DNA of 64,000 nt from Oscillospiraceae bacterium (GCA_021202155.1 JAJQDP010000019.1:115084-179083), one strand, 5' to 3'. Positions 9,166 to 19,017 are shown, numbered from the stretch's first letter. Notes: a model not told the origin generated them from the letters alone. A program made the numbers and translations.

Positions 9166-11799
9166 ATGAGTAAAAAGTATTGTTACCTTTTCACTGAAGG
9201 CAACGCTAATATGCGTGAGCTCCTCGGCGGAAAGGGCGCAAATCTCGCTGAGATGACCAATATCGGTCTTCCTGTTCCTCAGGGCTTCACAATTTCCACC
9301 GAAGCCTGCACCCAGTACTACGAGGACGGTCGTGTGATCAATGATGAGATCATGGCTGAAATCATGGAGTACGTAGAGAAGATGGAGCAGATCACCGGTA
9401 AGAAGTTCGGCGACAAGGAAAATCCTCTTCTCGTTTCCGTCCGTTCCGGCGCAAGAGCTTCTATGCCCGGTATGATGGACACGATTCTTAATCTCGGTCT
9501 TAACGAGGACGTCGTCAATGTCATCGCCGAGAAGTCCAATAACCCAAGATGGGCTTGGGACTGCTACAGAAGATTCATCCAGATGTTCTCCGACGTCGTT
9601 ATGGAAGTCGGCAAGAAGCATTTTGAAAAGCTTATCGATAAGATGAAGCAGGAGAAGGGCGTCGTTTATGACGTTGAGCTTGACGCTGATGACCTTCACA
9701 ACCTTGCAAACCAGTTCAAGGCTGAATACAAGGCACAGCTCGGCAAGGACTTCCCTGATGATCCTAAGGAACAGCTTTACGAAGCAATCAGAGCGGTATT
9801 CCGTTCTTGGGACAACCCGAGAGCCAATGTTTATCGTATGGATCATGACATCCCTTATTCCTGGGGTACTGCCGTTAACGTCCAGATGATGGCATTCGGT
9901 AACATGGGCGACGATTGCGGAACCGGTGTTGCATTCACCCGTGACCCGTCCACCGGTAACAAGGGTCTCTATGGCGAATTCCTTACCAATGCACAGGGCG
10001 AGGACGTTGTTGCAGGTGTCAGAACTCCTATGCACATCTCTGAGATGGAGCAGAAGTTCCCTGAAGCATTCAAGCAGTTCACCGAGGTTTGCAAGACCCT
10101 CGAAAATCACTACAGAGACATGCAGGATATGGAGTTCACCGTTGAGCACGGCAAACTCTATATGCTTCAGACAAGAAACGGCAAGAGAACCGCTCAGGCG
10201 GCTATCAAGATTGCCTGCGACCTTATCGACGAGGGTATGATTACGGAAGAAGAAGCTCTTATGCAGATTGATGCCAAGAGCCTCGATATGCTCCTCCACC
10301 CGACATTCGATCCTGCCGCCCTCAAGAATGCTAAGCCCGTAGGCAAGGGCATTGCCGCTTCTCCTGGAGCCGCCGCTGGTACTATCGTATTCACAGCAGA
10401 GGATGCTGTTGAGCATGGAAAGAACAAGGAAAAGGTAGTTTTGGTAAGACTTGAGACCTCTCCTGAGGACATCGAAGGCATGAAGTATGCTCAGGGTATC
10501 CTCACCGTAAGAGGCGGACAGACCTCTCATGCGGCAGTTGTTGCAAGAGGAATGGGAACCTGCTGTGTTTCCGGCTGTGGCGACATCAAGATGGACGAAG
10601 AGAACAAGCAGTTCACTCTCGCTGGCAAGGTTTACCACGAAGGCGATCCTATCTCCCTCGATGGCTCTACCGGTAACATCTACGATGAGATTATCCCCAC
10701 TGTTCCTGCTGATCCTAATTCCGGCTACTTCGGAAGAATCATGGCTATGGCTGACAAGTACAAGAAGCTTGGTGTAAGAACCAATGCTGATACTCCTAAG
10801 GATGCCAAGCAGGCAGCAGCTTTCGGCGCACAGGGAATTGGTCTCTGCCGTACCGAGCACATGTTCTTCGATCCCGACAGAATCGGCGCATTCAGAGAGA
10901 TGATCTGCTCTGAGACTGTTGAGGAAAGAGAGAAGGCTCTTGCTAAGATCGAGCCTATGCAGCAGGCTGACTTTGAGGGACTCTTCGAGGCTCTCGGTGG
11001 ATACCCTGTTACAATCAGATTCCTTGATCCTCCGCTTCATGAATTCGTTCCTACTGAAGAAGCTGACATAGAAGCTTTGGCTGAGACTCAGGGCAAGAGC
11101 GTTGCTTACATCAAGCAGGTAATCAATGACCTCCATGAGTTCAACCCGATGATGGGTCACCGTGGATGCCGTCTTACCGTAACTTATCCTGAGATCGCTG
11201 TTATGCAGACAAATGCTGTTATCAAGGCGGCTATCAATGTTTCCGCTAAGCATCCCGACTGGAACATCGTTCCTGAGATCATGATTCCTCTTGTTGGCGA
11301 GGTCAAGGAGCTCAAGTTCGTCAAGGATGTAGTCGTCAAGACTGCTGACGAGGTTATCAAGAACGCTGGCGTAGACCTTAAGTATGAGGTCGGCACCATG
11401 ATTGAAATCCCGAGAGCCGCTCTTACTGCTGACGAGATCGCTACTGAGGCTGAATTCTTCTGCTTCGGTACTAACGACCTCACTCAGATGACATTCGGCT
11501 TCAGCCGTGACGATGCCGGCAAGTTCCTTCCTGCATACTATGAGCACAAGATTTATGAGTCAGACCCGTTCGCTCGTCTCGACACCATCGGTGTTGGCAA
11601 GCTTATGGATTTGGCTGTAACCCTTGGTAAGAAGACAAGACCCGAGCTCCACTGCGGCATCTGCGGCGAGCACGGCGGCGATCCTTCCTCCATTGAGTTC
11701 TGCCACCAGATTGGTCTTGACTATGTTTCCTGCTCACCGTTCAGAGTTCCGATTGCCCGTCTTGCCGCCGCTCAGGCAGCAATCAAGGACAAGAAGTAA
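9166..11799 (+). CDS. ppdK: Pyruvate, phosphate dikinase
   Basis: PPDK interconverts pyruvate, ATP and phosphate with PEP, AMP and pyrophosphate. In anaerobes it often works in the glycolytic direction to gain ATP from pyrophosphate. The 877-residue length is typical. The N-terminal ATP-grasp domain is followed by the phosphohistidine domain (GGQTSHAAVVARGMG). The C-terminal PEP-binding barrel contains HCGICGEHGGDP and FGTNDLTQMTFG. The ATG start has GGAGG nearby, and its own promoter and terminator make it monocistronic. Codon use is strongly biased, with many GGC, CTT and AAG codons, which suggests high expression. With pckG in the same window it places two PEP-node enzymes close together. 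Confidence 0.97.
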   Translation: MSKKYCYLFTEGNANMRELLGGKGANLAEMTNIGLPVPQGFTISTEACTQYYEDGRVINDEIMAEIMEYVEKMEQITGKKFGDKENPLLVSVRSGARASMPGMMDTILNLGLNEDVVNVIAEKSNNPRWAWDCYRRFIQMFSDVVMEVGKKHFEKLIDKMKQEKGVVYDVELDADDLHNLANQFKAEYKAQLGKDFPDDPKEQLYEAIRAVFRSWDNPRANVYRMDHDIPYSWGTAVNVQMMAFGNMGDDCGTGVAFTRDPSTGNKGLYGEFLTNAQGEDVVAGVRTPMHISEMEQKFPEAFKQFTEVCKTLENHYRDMQDMEFTVEHGKLYMLQTRNGKRTAQAAIKIACDLIDEGMITEEEALMQIDAKSLDMLLHPTFDPAALKNAKPVGKGIAASPGAAAGTIVFTAEDAVEHGKNKEKVVLVRLETSPEDIEGMKYAQGILTVRGGQTSHAAVVARGMGTCCVSGCGDIKMDEENKQFTLAGKVYHEGDPISLDGSTGNIYDEIIPTVPADPNSGYFGRIMAMADKYKKLGVRTNADTPKDAKQAAAFGAQGIGLCRTEHMFFDPDRIGAFREMICSETVEEREKALAKIEPMQQADFEGLFEALGGYPVTIRFLDPPLHEFVPTEEADIEALAETQGKSVAYIKQVINDLHEFNPMMGHRGCRLTVTYPEIAVMQTNAVIKAAINVSAKHPDWNIVPEIMIPLVGEVKELKFVKDVVVKTADEVIKNAGVDLKYEVGTMIEIPRAALTADEIATEAEFFCFGTNDLTQMTFGFSRDDAGKFLPAYYEHKIYESDPFARLDTIGVGKLMDLAVTLGKKTRPELHCGICGEHGGDPSSIEFCHQIGLDYVSCSPFRVPIARLAAAQAAIKDKK

Positions 11800-11822
11800 T
11801 TCTATCCTGAGTAAAAATTATT

Positions 11823-11853
11823 CGCCGTTCCACTATCGGGACGGCGATTTTTT
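11823..11853 (+). terminator. Terminator of ppdK
   Basis: CGCCGTTCC (11823-11831) pairs with GGGACGGCG (11838-11846) with one G-T wobble, and a run of six T follows. Confidence 0.8.
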
Positions 11854-11951
11854 ATGTAAGAAGCCCCAGTAGAGCCCAATATTTCGCGCTCTACCGTTAT
11901 TACATTTCTCTCCACTCACCGAAACTTCACCTATATATTTCCAAAAACCGA

Positions 11952-11980
11952 TTGATAAACCGCCCGGAATATGCTACAAT
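11952..11980 (+). promoter_or_regulatory. Promoter of the esterase/acyltransferase fusion operon
   Basis: TTGATA (11952-11957) and TACAAT (11975-11980) are 17 bp apart, 36 bp before the TTG start codon. Confidence 0.75.
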
Positions 11981-12016
11981 AGAAGCGTGAAATAACGAAG
12001 AAACGGAGGCGGCAAA

Positions 12017-14179
12017 TTGACAGAGAAATTTTTTCGCACACAGCTAAGCGTTTTAAAACCAAAGCTGGTCGGCAACACTCTTGAGCAAGCCAGGAAAGCG
12101 CAGGACTTGCTGGGCGACCTTATGGCATTTGTTGAGCGTAAATCTACGAGAATCGTTCAGCAGGATTTCCAGAACTTTTCAGCCGAATGGGTAATCCCCG
12201 ATGAATGTAGCTCAGCCGGAGTGATTCTCTATCTTCACGGTGGCGGATACACCTGTGGTGGTCTTGAATATGCAAGAGGCTTCGGCTCAAAGCTTGCGTC
12301 CGAATATGGGCTCAAGGTCTTTTGTTGTGCTTACAGACTTGCTCCTGAAAACAGATTTCCTGCGGCACTTGATGATGCACTTGCGTCATATAAATACCTC
12401 ATCGATAGCGGCTTCCCGTCCGATAGAATCATCTTAGCCGGAGAATCAGCCGGTGGCGGACTCTGCTATAGCCTCTGCCTCAAGCTTGGTGAACTCGGAC
12501 TTTCTCAGCCTGCGGGAATAATCGCAATTTCTCCCTGGACTGATCTGACTGCGTCAGGCGAATCCATCGAGACAAACAAGGAAGTCGACCCGACTCTGAC
12601 TATAGAACAGCTCAATTTCTACGCGGACAGCTATACCAACGACAGAACAAATCCGTATGTTTCGCCACTATTGTTCGATGATGGTACAAAACTCCCTCCA
12701 TCGCTTATCTTTGTCGGAGGAGATGAGATCCTCCTTGACGATTCAACCCGTCTTCACAAGAAGCTTTTGGAGAACGGCAATCGCTCAAAGCTGACAGTAA
12801 CCGAAAAAATGTGGCACGCCTATGTTCTTTACGATATGAAGGAGTACAAGTCCGACTACGACACAATAAGAGACTTTATCGGAGAGCTCATCCCCGTAAC
12901 AACTGCAAGATGGGTTCGCCTTGATAACGCCGCAAAGATTTTCCCGGCGTCAAAGCGCAGAGGCTGGTACAATATGTTCAGGGTTTCGGCGGAGCTTGAT
13001 GAGAAGGTCGACCCCGTAATCCTGCAGTCTGCTCTCAATGTCACAATCGGTAGATTCCCGACAATAGCTGCCAGACTCAAAACCGGTTTCTTCTGGTATT
13101 ACCTCGAGGAGCTCAGGAAACCTCTTGAATTGGTTCAGGAGGGGAGCTATCCATTCATGAGCCGCTCTTTTGATGATGTCAAGAAATGCGCCATAAGGGT
13201 GCTCTACTATAACAATCGAATTGCCATAGAAGTTTTCCATGCTGTAACCGACGGAACCGGTGGAATCACATTCTTAAAAACACTTTTGGCTGAGTATTTC
13301 ACCCAGAAGTATGATGTGAGAATTCCCAATGAAAAGGGCGTTTTCAGCAGACAATCATATCCCGAGCCAGAGGAGCTTGAGGACAGCTTCCTCAAAAACC
13401 GCGGCAATGTCAGCGCACAGCGCGATTTCAGTAAATCATATCGTCTGAGCGGCACACCCGAACCTGATGGATTCATAAATATCACAACCGGAACAGTCGA
13501 TGCTTCCGAGATTCACCGAGCCGCAAAGAGCAGGGGAGTCACTATAACAGCCTTCTTAGCGGCAGTGATGGCGATGTCACTTATTGAGGTTCAGAAGCTT
13601 CATCAGAAGAAGCGCGGTAAGCAGAAGATAGTCCGGGTTCAGATTCCCGTGAACCTGAGAAAGCTCTTCCCAAGCAAAACTCTACGGAACTTCTCGCTCT
13701 TCCTCAATGTCGGAGTTGACCCAAGAATGGGCGAGTATGAGCTTGATGAGATTGTCTCAATAGTCAGTCACCAGCTCGCGCTCAAGCTCACGAAGAAGAA
13801 CATGCAGGCGGAGTTCACTCCGAATGTCAATGCCGAGCTCGTAAGAGGAATCAAATTCATTCCGCTCTTCATTAAGAACATTGGAATGAGAATCGCTTTT
13901 TATCAGCTTGGTGAAGGTCAGTCCTGCCTCTCAATCTCAAACTTAGGCGTTGTAGATATGCCAGACGAAATGAAGAAGCATGTGAGGCATTTCGACATAG
14001 TCCCGGGTGTGCGTTCTTCATCGCCATATAACTGCGGCGTCTGCACTTACGGAAATGAAATGCGAATCAACTTTGTAAGAAGCTCGGTTGAGCCTGAGCT
14101 TGAGAGAGCCTTTTTCACAAACCTTGTCAAGCTTGGCATCAAAGTAACTGTTGAAAGCAACCGGCGCGATGCCGAGTAA
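12017..14179 (+). CDS. Fusion of an HSL-type alpha/beta-hydrolase with an alcohol acetyltransferase/condensation-like domain
   Basis: Residues ~1-285 form a hormone-sensitive-lipase-family esterase: oxyanion box LHGGGYTCGG (about 72-81), nucleophile elbow GESAGGG (about 142), acid region VGGDEILLDD and catalytic His in MWHAYV. Residues ~300-720 resemble the condensation/alcohol O-acetyltransferase superfamily, with the HxxxDG motif in FHAVTDGTGG (about residue 408). One chain could therefore both remove and add acyl groups, or one half may be regulatory. The substrate is not evident. The start is a TTG with GGAGG 7 nt upstream. An alternative ATG appears only far inside the lipase domain. The stop codon touches the next gene's region, which argues for a two-gene operon with the DUF6320 protein. 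Confidence 0.8.
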   Translation: MTEKFFRTQLSVLKPKLVGNTLEQARKAQDLLGDLMAFVERKSTRIVQQDFQNFSAEWVIPDECSSAGVILYLHGGGYTCGGLEYARGFGSKLASEYGLKVFCCAYRLAPENRFPAALDDALASYKYLIDSGFPSDRIILAGESAGGGLCYSLCLKLGELGLSQPAGIIAISPWTDLTASGESIETNKEVDPTLTIEQLNFYADSYTNDRTNPYVSPLLFDDGTKLPPSLIFVGGDEILLDDSTRLHKKLLENGNRSKLTVTEKMWHAYVLYDMKEYKSDYDTIRDFIGELIPVTTARWVRLDNAAKIFPASKRRGWYNMFRVSAELDEKVDPVILQSALNVTIGRFPTIAARLKTGFFWYYLEELRKPLELVQEGSYPFMSRSFDDVKKCAIRVLYYNNRIAIEVFHAVTDGTGGITFLKTLLAEYFTQKYDVRIPNEKGVFSRQSYPEPEELEDSFLKNRGNVSAQRDFSKSYRLSGTPEPDGFINITTGTVDASEIHRAAKSRGVTITAFLAAVMAMSLIEVQKLHQKKRGKQKIVRVQIPVNLRKLFPSKTLRNFSLFLNVGVDPRMGEYELDEIVSIVSHQLALKLTKKNMQAEFTPNVNAELVRGIKFIPLFIKNIGMRIAFYQLGEGQSCLSISNLGVVDMPDEMKKHVRHFDIVPGVRSSSPYNCGVCTYGNEMRINFVRSSVEPELERAFFTNLVKLGIKVTVESNRRDAE

Positions 14180-14196
14180 TGTTGGAGGTGGATTTT

Positions 14197-14892
14197 ATGT
14201 ACTGTGTAAAATGCGGAGTTGAGCTCAAGGACAGCGAGCACGTCTGCCCGCTTTGCTTGACTCCGGTGTACCATCCAGATGTAAAGCAAGAGGATGTAGA
14301 AAGACCATACCCGCAGTTCAGGCGAGTCACGAGAAAAAGCGTCCGCACAGCTGTAATGTTCATAGTGACCGTATGCTTTATCCTTGTTTCGCTGATGGTA
14401 ATGATGATAGATTTCAACATAACAGGAAGCATAACCTGGTCGGGCTATGTCGTCGGGGCTCTTGCCATAACCTATGTCTCGTTCGCACTCCCCGAATGGT
14501 TCAGCCATCCTAATCCAGTGATATTCACGCCAATAGCGTTTGCGTCGATTATTCTGTACCTTCTCTATATCGACCTTACAGTCCAGGGTGGATGGTTTTT
14601 GAGCCTTGCCTTTCCGATAGCGGGAATAGCCGGCATAATTGTGACAACAGTTGTGACACTTTTGCGTTATGTCAAGCGTGGGCATCTTTTCATAATCGGA
14701 GGGGCACTGATAGCAACCGGCGGCTATGTCTCACTTATCGAGATGTTTATCTCAATCACTTTTGAAAGCGTGAGCTTCGTGGGCTGGTCAGGTTTTCCGC
14801 TTGCGGCGTTCTTTGTACTTGGAATGATGCTGATAATAATCGGAATCTGCAAGCCATTAAGACTCGCTCTGTCAAAGATATTTTTCGTATAA
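14197..14892 (+). CDS. DUF6320-type membrane protein with an N-terminal zinc ribbon
   Basis: The 231-residue protein starts with CVKCG...CPLC (residues 3-25), a likely zinc ribbon. About six hydrophobic segments follow a basic stretch at residues 43-50. The zinc ribbon plus polytopic membrane layout matches what I know as DUF6320, a family without an assigned role. I place the start at 14197 because GGAGG (14184-14188) lies 8 nt upstream. An in-frame ATG at 14179 overlaps the previous stop codon and has no ribosome site. Its tight link to the acyltransferase fusion suggests they act on the same membrane substrate, which is inference only. Confidence 0.75.
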   Translation: MYCVKCGVELKDSEHVCPLCLTPVYHPDVKQEDVERPYPQFRRVTRKSVRTAVMFIVTVCFILVSLMVMMIDFNITGSITWSGYVVGALAITYVSFALPEWFSHPNPVIFTPIAFASIILYLLYIDLTVQGGWFLSLAFPIAGIAGIIVTTVVTLLRYVKRGHLFIIGGALIATGGYVSLIEMFISITFESVSFVGWSGFPLAAFFVLGMMLIIIGICKPLRLALSKIFFV

Positions 14893-14898
14893 GAAAAA

Positions 14899-14928
14899 CC
14901 TCCTCGCAGTCAGCGGGGAGGATTTTTT
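14899..14928. terminator. Terminator after the DUF6320 gene, shared with the convergent GH31 gene
   Basis: CCTCCTCGC (14899-14907) pairs with GCGGGGAGG (14913-14921) with one wobble. Six T follow on the plus strand and an A-rich tract precedes it. Confidence 0.8.
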
Positions 14929-14936
14929 AGATATAA

Positions 14937-16913
14937 TCACATGAAAACTGAAATGACTTCACTGCCTTTTCTTACGAATGCAATGTATTCGCAAATATCA
15001 GCATGAATCGTAAGCGTCTGTGAGCCGGAATACTCTTTATGGTCTGTAACGCATATCCACTCGCCATCGGGAAGATAAACCTCCCGCTCTGTCTGACCGG
15101 CATTGTAGATAGGGGCAAATAGAATATCCGAACCGTACATATACTGGTCATCAAGTGTATAACATTTCTCATCTTCCGGGAACTCAAGGAACATCGGTCG
15201 CATGATAGGAGTACCGTTTTCGTGAGCCTCTTTTGCAAGAGATAGTGTATACGGTCTCATCTTCTGGCGGGTTTCTATCATCTTGACGTAGTAAGGGTAG
15301 TACTCCTCGCCAAAGTGCCAGATTTCGTTGTAGCCGCCGGATTTGACCATGGCATCAGGAGTCTCGTCAACAAAGTATGATTGCCTCTTTCTGTCTCCGT
15401 GGAGTCTCATGACAGGCGAGAACAGTCCAAACTGAAACCACCTCATCAAAAGCTCCCTGAACCAGTCAGCCTCAGTATCGCCAAAGAGGAATCCGCCTAT
15501 GTCGCTGTTCCACCATGGTATTCCGCACATCGCCATTGAGAGCCCACTCTTGATGCTGTTCTTGAGAGCCCAGAAGCTTGACATAACGTCTCCGTTCCAG
15601 ACGAGTGCGCCGACTCTCTGGCTTCCGAGGTACGCGGCTCTTGTGAGACTGATTATCTCCGTTTCACCCTCTGCGCGTCTTCCGTCATAGAAGAGCTTGT
15701 TGTAGTAGAAGGGGTAGAGAAGCGCAGTCTGTGCACCGTTTCCTAAGTACATCTTCATGTTTGAGAAGTGCTGAGGGTGAATTTCAGGCTCCGCTTCATC
15801 AAGCCAGAAGTTCCTGATTCCGTTGTCGTAGTAGTTCTTCTTGATTTTATCCCAACAGAATTTAGCTGTTTCCGGATTCGTCGGGTCGATATAGGTAATC
15901 ATCCCATAGAAGTCGAAAGTAGGGAACTGCCCCGACTCATTCCCTAAAACTAAGTTACGGTTGTACATCTCATTCCAGTTCTCGCTATTCGGGCTCACAG
16001 TACACCATACTGAAACAACCGGCTCAATTCCCATCTCTCTTAGCTCGTCACTCATAGCCTTCGGGTCAGACCAGTATTTCGGGTCGAATGCAAAATTGCC
16101 CTGCTCCTTCCAGTGGAAGAAGTCGATAACTATCGCGTCAGGGGTGATTCCACGCTTCTTGTACTCTCTTGCAACATCCAAAACTATATCCTGTGAGGCA
16201 TATCTCAGCCTGCACTGCCAGAAGCCTGCCGCCCAGCTCGGCATCATTGGAGCATAGCCGGTTAGGTCAGAATAAATCTTCATGACATCCTTCGGAGTGT
16301 CTCCGACATAGACGAGATAATCCGCCTGGTAAGCACTTTCCGCCACCCAAATTGTATGATTATATGTAGTTTCACAACGTCCCGGGGCAGGATTGTTCCA
16401 GATGAATCCGTAGCCAAGAGAAGAGTAGTAGGTTGGAATAGCCGAATAGGTGTTGTAGTTGATGAGTTCAGTGGTTCTGCCTTTGCGGTCGAAAACATCC
16501 TCCTGCATCTGACCCAATCCGTAGATATGCTCGCCTGGATTTGCTTCAAAGGCGTAGCTTATCTTATAGTTATCACCCTCGGTGTGGAGGTATCTTCGGG
16601 CATAGTCGCCCTCGTTCTTGGTGACCAAAATTTCCTTTCCCTTACGCGAAAATCTGAGTTCACCGCCCCAATTATTGTCGGCAAGCACGGTAACGGAAAT
16701 GTCCCCGTTTGTAAGTGTTGCTTTTTTGCTGTCTCCTGTAATAACCGGCTGTGAATTGTCAAGTGACTCCAAAAGAGTCCATTTTTCATCCGAAAGACGG
16801 GTATTTTTCGATGAACGTACTCTTATGCAGTTCAGGCCATACGGTTCAATGAGTACAGTTTCATCGCGTCTTTCAAAGAGAAGCTTGTCGTTTTTGATAG
16901 TAATTATGCCCAA
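14937..16913 (-). CDS. Glycoside hydrolase family 31 (alpha-xylosidase/alpha-glucosidase type)
   Basis: The 658-residue protein follows the GH31 pattern. It has an N-terminal beta-sandwich with HIYGLGQMQ, then a (beta/alpha)8 barrel with the nucleophile Asp in NFWLDEAEPE (about residue 370) and the likely acid/base Asp in LVWNGDVMSS (about 441). RLHGDR and a C-terminal beta domain complete it. The VIDFFHWKEQG block resembles the alpha-xylosidase branch, so xyloglucan side chains are a plausible target. Specificity is not proven. There is no signal peptide, so it should act on imported oligosaccharides. The start is a TTG (complement of 16911-16913) with GGAGG 8 nt upstream. No transporter or regulator is adjacent. 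Confidence 0.88.
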   Translation of the reverse strand: MGIITIKNDKLLFERRDETVLIEPYGLNCIRVRSSKNTRLSDEKWTLLESLDNSQPVITGDSKKATLTNGDISVTVLADNNWGGELRFSRKGKEILVTKNEGDYARRYLHTEGDNYKISYAFEANPGEHIYGLGQMQEDVFDRKGRTTELINYNTYSAIPTYYSSLGYGFIWNNPAPGRCETTYNHTIWVAESAYQADYLVYVGDTPKDVMKIYSDLTGYAPMMPSWAAGFWQCRLRYASQDIVLDVAREYKKRGITPDAIVIDFFHWKEQGNFAFDPKYWSDPKAMSDELREMGIEPVVSVWCTVSPNSENWNEMYNRNLVLGNESGQFPTFDFYGMITYIDPTNPETAKFCWDKIKKNYYDNGIRNFWLDEAEPEIHPQHFSNMKMYLGNGAQTALLYPFYYNKLFYDGRRAEGETEIISLTRAAYLGSQRVGALVWNGDVMSSFWALKNSIKSGLSMAMCGIPWWNSDIGGFLFGDTEADWFRELLMRWFQFGLFSPVMRLHGDRKRQSYFVDETPDAMVKSGGYNEIWHFGEEYYPYYVKMIETRQKMRPYTLSLAKEAHENGTPIMRPMFLEFPEDEKCYTLDDQYMYGSDILFAPIYNAGQTEREVYLPDGEWICVTDHKEYSGSQTLTIHADICEYIAFVRKGSEVISVFM

Positions 16914-16955
16914 TAGTATCGCCTCCAGTTTATATTCGAGAGAAGTCCCACTGAA

Positions 16956-16984
16956 ATTGTACTAAATATCAAAGTCAAATGCAA
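16956..16984 (-). promoter_or_regulatory. Promoter of the GH31 gene
   Basis: On the minus strand TTGCAT (complement of 16979-16984) and TACAAT (complement of 16956-16961) are 17 bp apart, about 43 bp before the TTG start. Confidence 0.7.
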
Positions 16985-17077
16985 TGACAATTTCTAATAA
17001 AACATTGATAAATTCTGATTTCTTGTGTGTAAATATATCTGAAAAATCGGTGAAAGTTATATTTTGCGCTTGATTTC

Positions 17078-17106
17078 TTGACAGAAAGGGTGTATGATTG
17101 TAATCG
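17078..17106 (+). promoter_or_regulatory. Possible pckG promoter with a downstream palindrome
   Basis: A perfect TTGACA (17078-17083) has only a poor -10 (TAATCG, 17101-17106) at 17 bp. A 13-bp palindrome TACGGACTCCGTA lies at 17129-17141 in the leader and could be an operator or a hairpin. The weak -10 would suit activation. Confidence 0.35.
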
Positions 17107-17205
17107 AGGAGAGTTCGGATTTTATAGATACGGACTCCGTACCCGAAAACACTGCGCCAAGGCTTCCTGCTGTAAGCGTAAATGATAACAAAGGAGATAA
17201 CTACT

Positions 17206-18996
17206 ATGGCTACACTGACAAAAAACCCTAATGTCAACAAGTGGGTTGATGAAATGATAGCTTTGACCAAGCCCGACCAGGTTGTCTGGATCGATGGCAG
17301 TGAGGATCAGCTCAACGACCTCCGCCGTGAGGCTTGCGAGACCGGCGAAATGATCGCTCTCAATCCCGAGAAGCTTCCCGGATGTCTCTATCACAGAACT
17401 AAGCCCAACGATGTTGCAAGAGTTGAGGACAGAACCTTCATCTGCACCAAGAAGAAGGAAGACGCGGGACCGACCAATAACTGGATGGATCCAAAGGAAA
17501 TGTATGCTATGCTCACTCCTCTCTATGACGGAGTTATGAAGGGCAGAACGATGTATGTCATTCCTTATTCCATGGGACCTATCGGTTCGCCTCTTGCAAA
17601 GGTTGGCGTTGAGGTTACTGACTCTATCTATGTTGTCCTCAATATGGCTATTATGACAAGAATGGGTGCCGATGCTTTCAAGAACCTCGGCGACACTTCT
17701 GACGACTTCGTAAGAGGTCTTCACTCCAAGGCTGATGTTGACCCCGAGAAGAGATACATAGTTCAGTTCCCTGAGGACAACACAATCTGGTCTATCAACT
17801 CAGCATACGGCGGAAACGTTCTCCTTGGCAAGAAGTGCTTTGCTTTGAGAATCGCATCATATCAAGGTAAGAATGAAGGCTGGATGGCTGAGCATATGCT
17901 TATTCTCGGCATCGAGAAGCCGACCGGCGAAGTTGTATATGTAACCGCCGCATTCCCGTCTGCTTGCGGCAAGACCAACCTTGCAATGCTCATTCCTCCG
18001 GAGGGCTACAAGAAGAAGGGCTATAAGGTCTGGACAGTCGGTGATGACATCGCATGGCTCAAGCCTGGCGAGGACGGAAGACTTTACGCTATCAACCCTG
18101 AGAACGGTTTCTTTGGCGTAGCTCCCGGTACCAATGAAAAGTCCAACTATAATGCACTTGCTTCCACGAGAAAGAATACAATCTTCACTAATGTTGCAAT
18201 TAACAATGACGACAACACCGTTTGGTGGGAAAAGCTCACCAAAGAGCCGCCGGTCAACGCAACCGAGTGGAAGGGCGAGAAGGTCAACGGCGTTGAGTAT
18301 ACTGCCGCTGGCAACAAGCTTGCTCATCCGAACTCAAGATTCACAGCTCCCGCTGAAAACTGTCCTTGCGTTTCTCCTGAGTTCAACAATCCGCAGGGTG
18401 TACCGATCAGCGCAATGATCTTCGGCGGAAGACGTGCAAAGACTGCTCCTTTGGTTTATCAGTCCTTCAACTGGCAGCATGGTACATTCGTCGGTTCCAT
18501 CATGGCTTCCGAGACCACAGCTGCAGCTGCAGGTGCTGTTGGTGTTGTAAGACGCGACCCGATGGCTATGCTTCCGTTCTGCGGCTACAACATGGGCGAC
18601 TATTGGGCACATTGGCTCGAAATGGGCAAGATTCTTGGCGACAAGGCTCCTAAGATCTTCCATGTTAACTGGTTCAGAACCGACGACGAGGGCAACTTCA
18701 TCTGGCCTGGTTTCGGCGACAACATGAGAGTTCTTGACTGGATTATCAGCCGTTGCGAGGGAACAGTTGACGCTGTTGAAACTCCTATCGGTTACGAGCC
18801 CAAGCCCGAGGACATCAATGTCGAAGGTCTCGACGGCATTACCGTTGATACAATCGCTGACCTCCTTTCTGTTGACAAGGATCTCTGGCTTGAGGATACC
18901 AAGAGTATTGAAGAGTTCTACTCCAGATTCGGCGACAAGTTGCCTCCGGAAATGGCATACGAGCTTAACGCTCTCAAGGAAAGACTCTCGAAGTAA
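17206..18996 (+). CDS. pckG: Phosphoenolpyruvate carboxykinase (GTP)
   Basis: The enzyme interconverts oxaloacetate and GTP with PEP, CO2 and GDP. In fermenting anaerobes it often fixes CO2 toward oxaloacetate and succinate. The 596-residue protein is of the GTP class. FPSACGKTNLAML (from about residue 250) combines the P-loop with the reactive Cys, and the nucleotide-binding sections YKVWTVGDDIAW and FGGRRAKTAP follow. I chose the ATG at 17206 because GGAGA lies 8 nt upstream. An upstream in-frame ATG at 17182 has no ribosome site. Codon bias is as strong as in ppdK, which suggests high expression. Confidence 0.95.
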   Translation: MATLTKNPNVNKWVDEMIALTKPDQVVWIDGSEDQLNDLRREACETGEMIALNPEKLPGCLYHRTKPNDVARVEDRTFICTKKKEDAGPTNNWMDPKEMYAMLTPLYDGVMKGRTMYVIPYSMGPIGSPLAKVGVEVTDSIYVVLNMAIMTRMGADAFKNLGDTSDDFVRGLHSKADVDPEKRYIVQFPEDNTIWSINSAYGGNVLLGKKCFALRIASYQGKNEGWMAEHMLILGIEKPTGEVVYVTAAFPSACGKTNLAMLIPPEGYKKKGYKVWTVGDDIAWLKPGEDGRLYAINPENGFFGVAPGTNEKSNYNALASTRKNTIFTNVAINNDDNTVWWEKLTKEPPVNATEWKGEKVNGVEYTAAGNKLAHPNSRFTAPAENCPCVSPEFNNPQGVPISAMIFGGRRAKTAPLVYQSFNWQHGTFVGSIMASETTAAAAGAVGVVRRDPMAMLPFCGYNMGDYWAHWLEMGKILGDKAPKIFHVNWFRTDDEGNFIWPGFGDNMRVLDWIISRCEGTVDAVETPIGYEPKPEDINVEGLDGITVDTIADLLSVDKDLWLEDTKSIEEFYSRFGDKLPPEMAYELNALKERLSK

Positions 18997-19017
18997 TTTC
19001 AGTTCAACATTTATTCG

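Noticed and set aside
9115-11547. 810-codon open frame on the minus strand opposite ppdK
   Set aside because: It lies wholly antisense to a textbook ppdK with strong codon bias, which empties the opposite frame of stop codons. It has no ribosome site at its start, and its product is a patternless Leu/Ser/His/Asp-rich sequence.
14047-14685. 212-codon minus-strand frame opposite the DUF6320 gene
   Set aside because: It overlaps two well-supported plus-strand genes and has no promoter or ribosome site of its own.
16300-16760. Plus-strand open frame opposite the GH31 gene
   Set aside because: It lies within conserved GH31 catalytic-domain coding sequence and lacks a start context.
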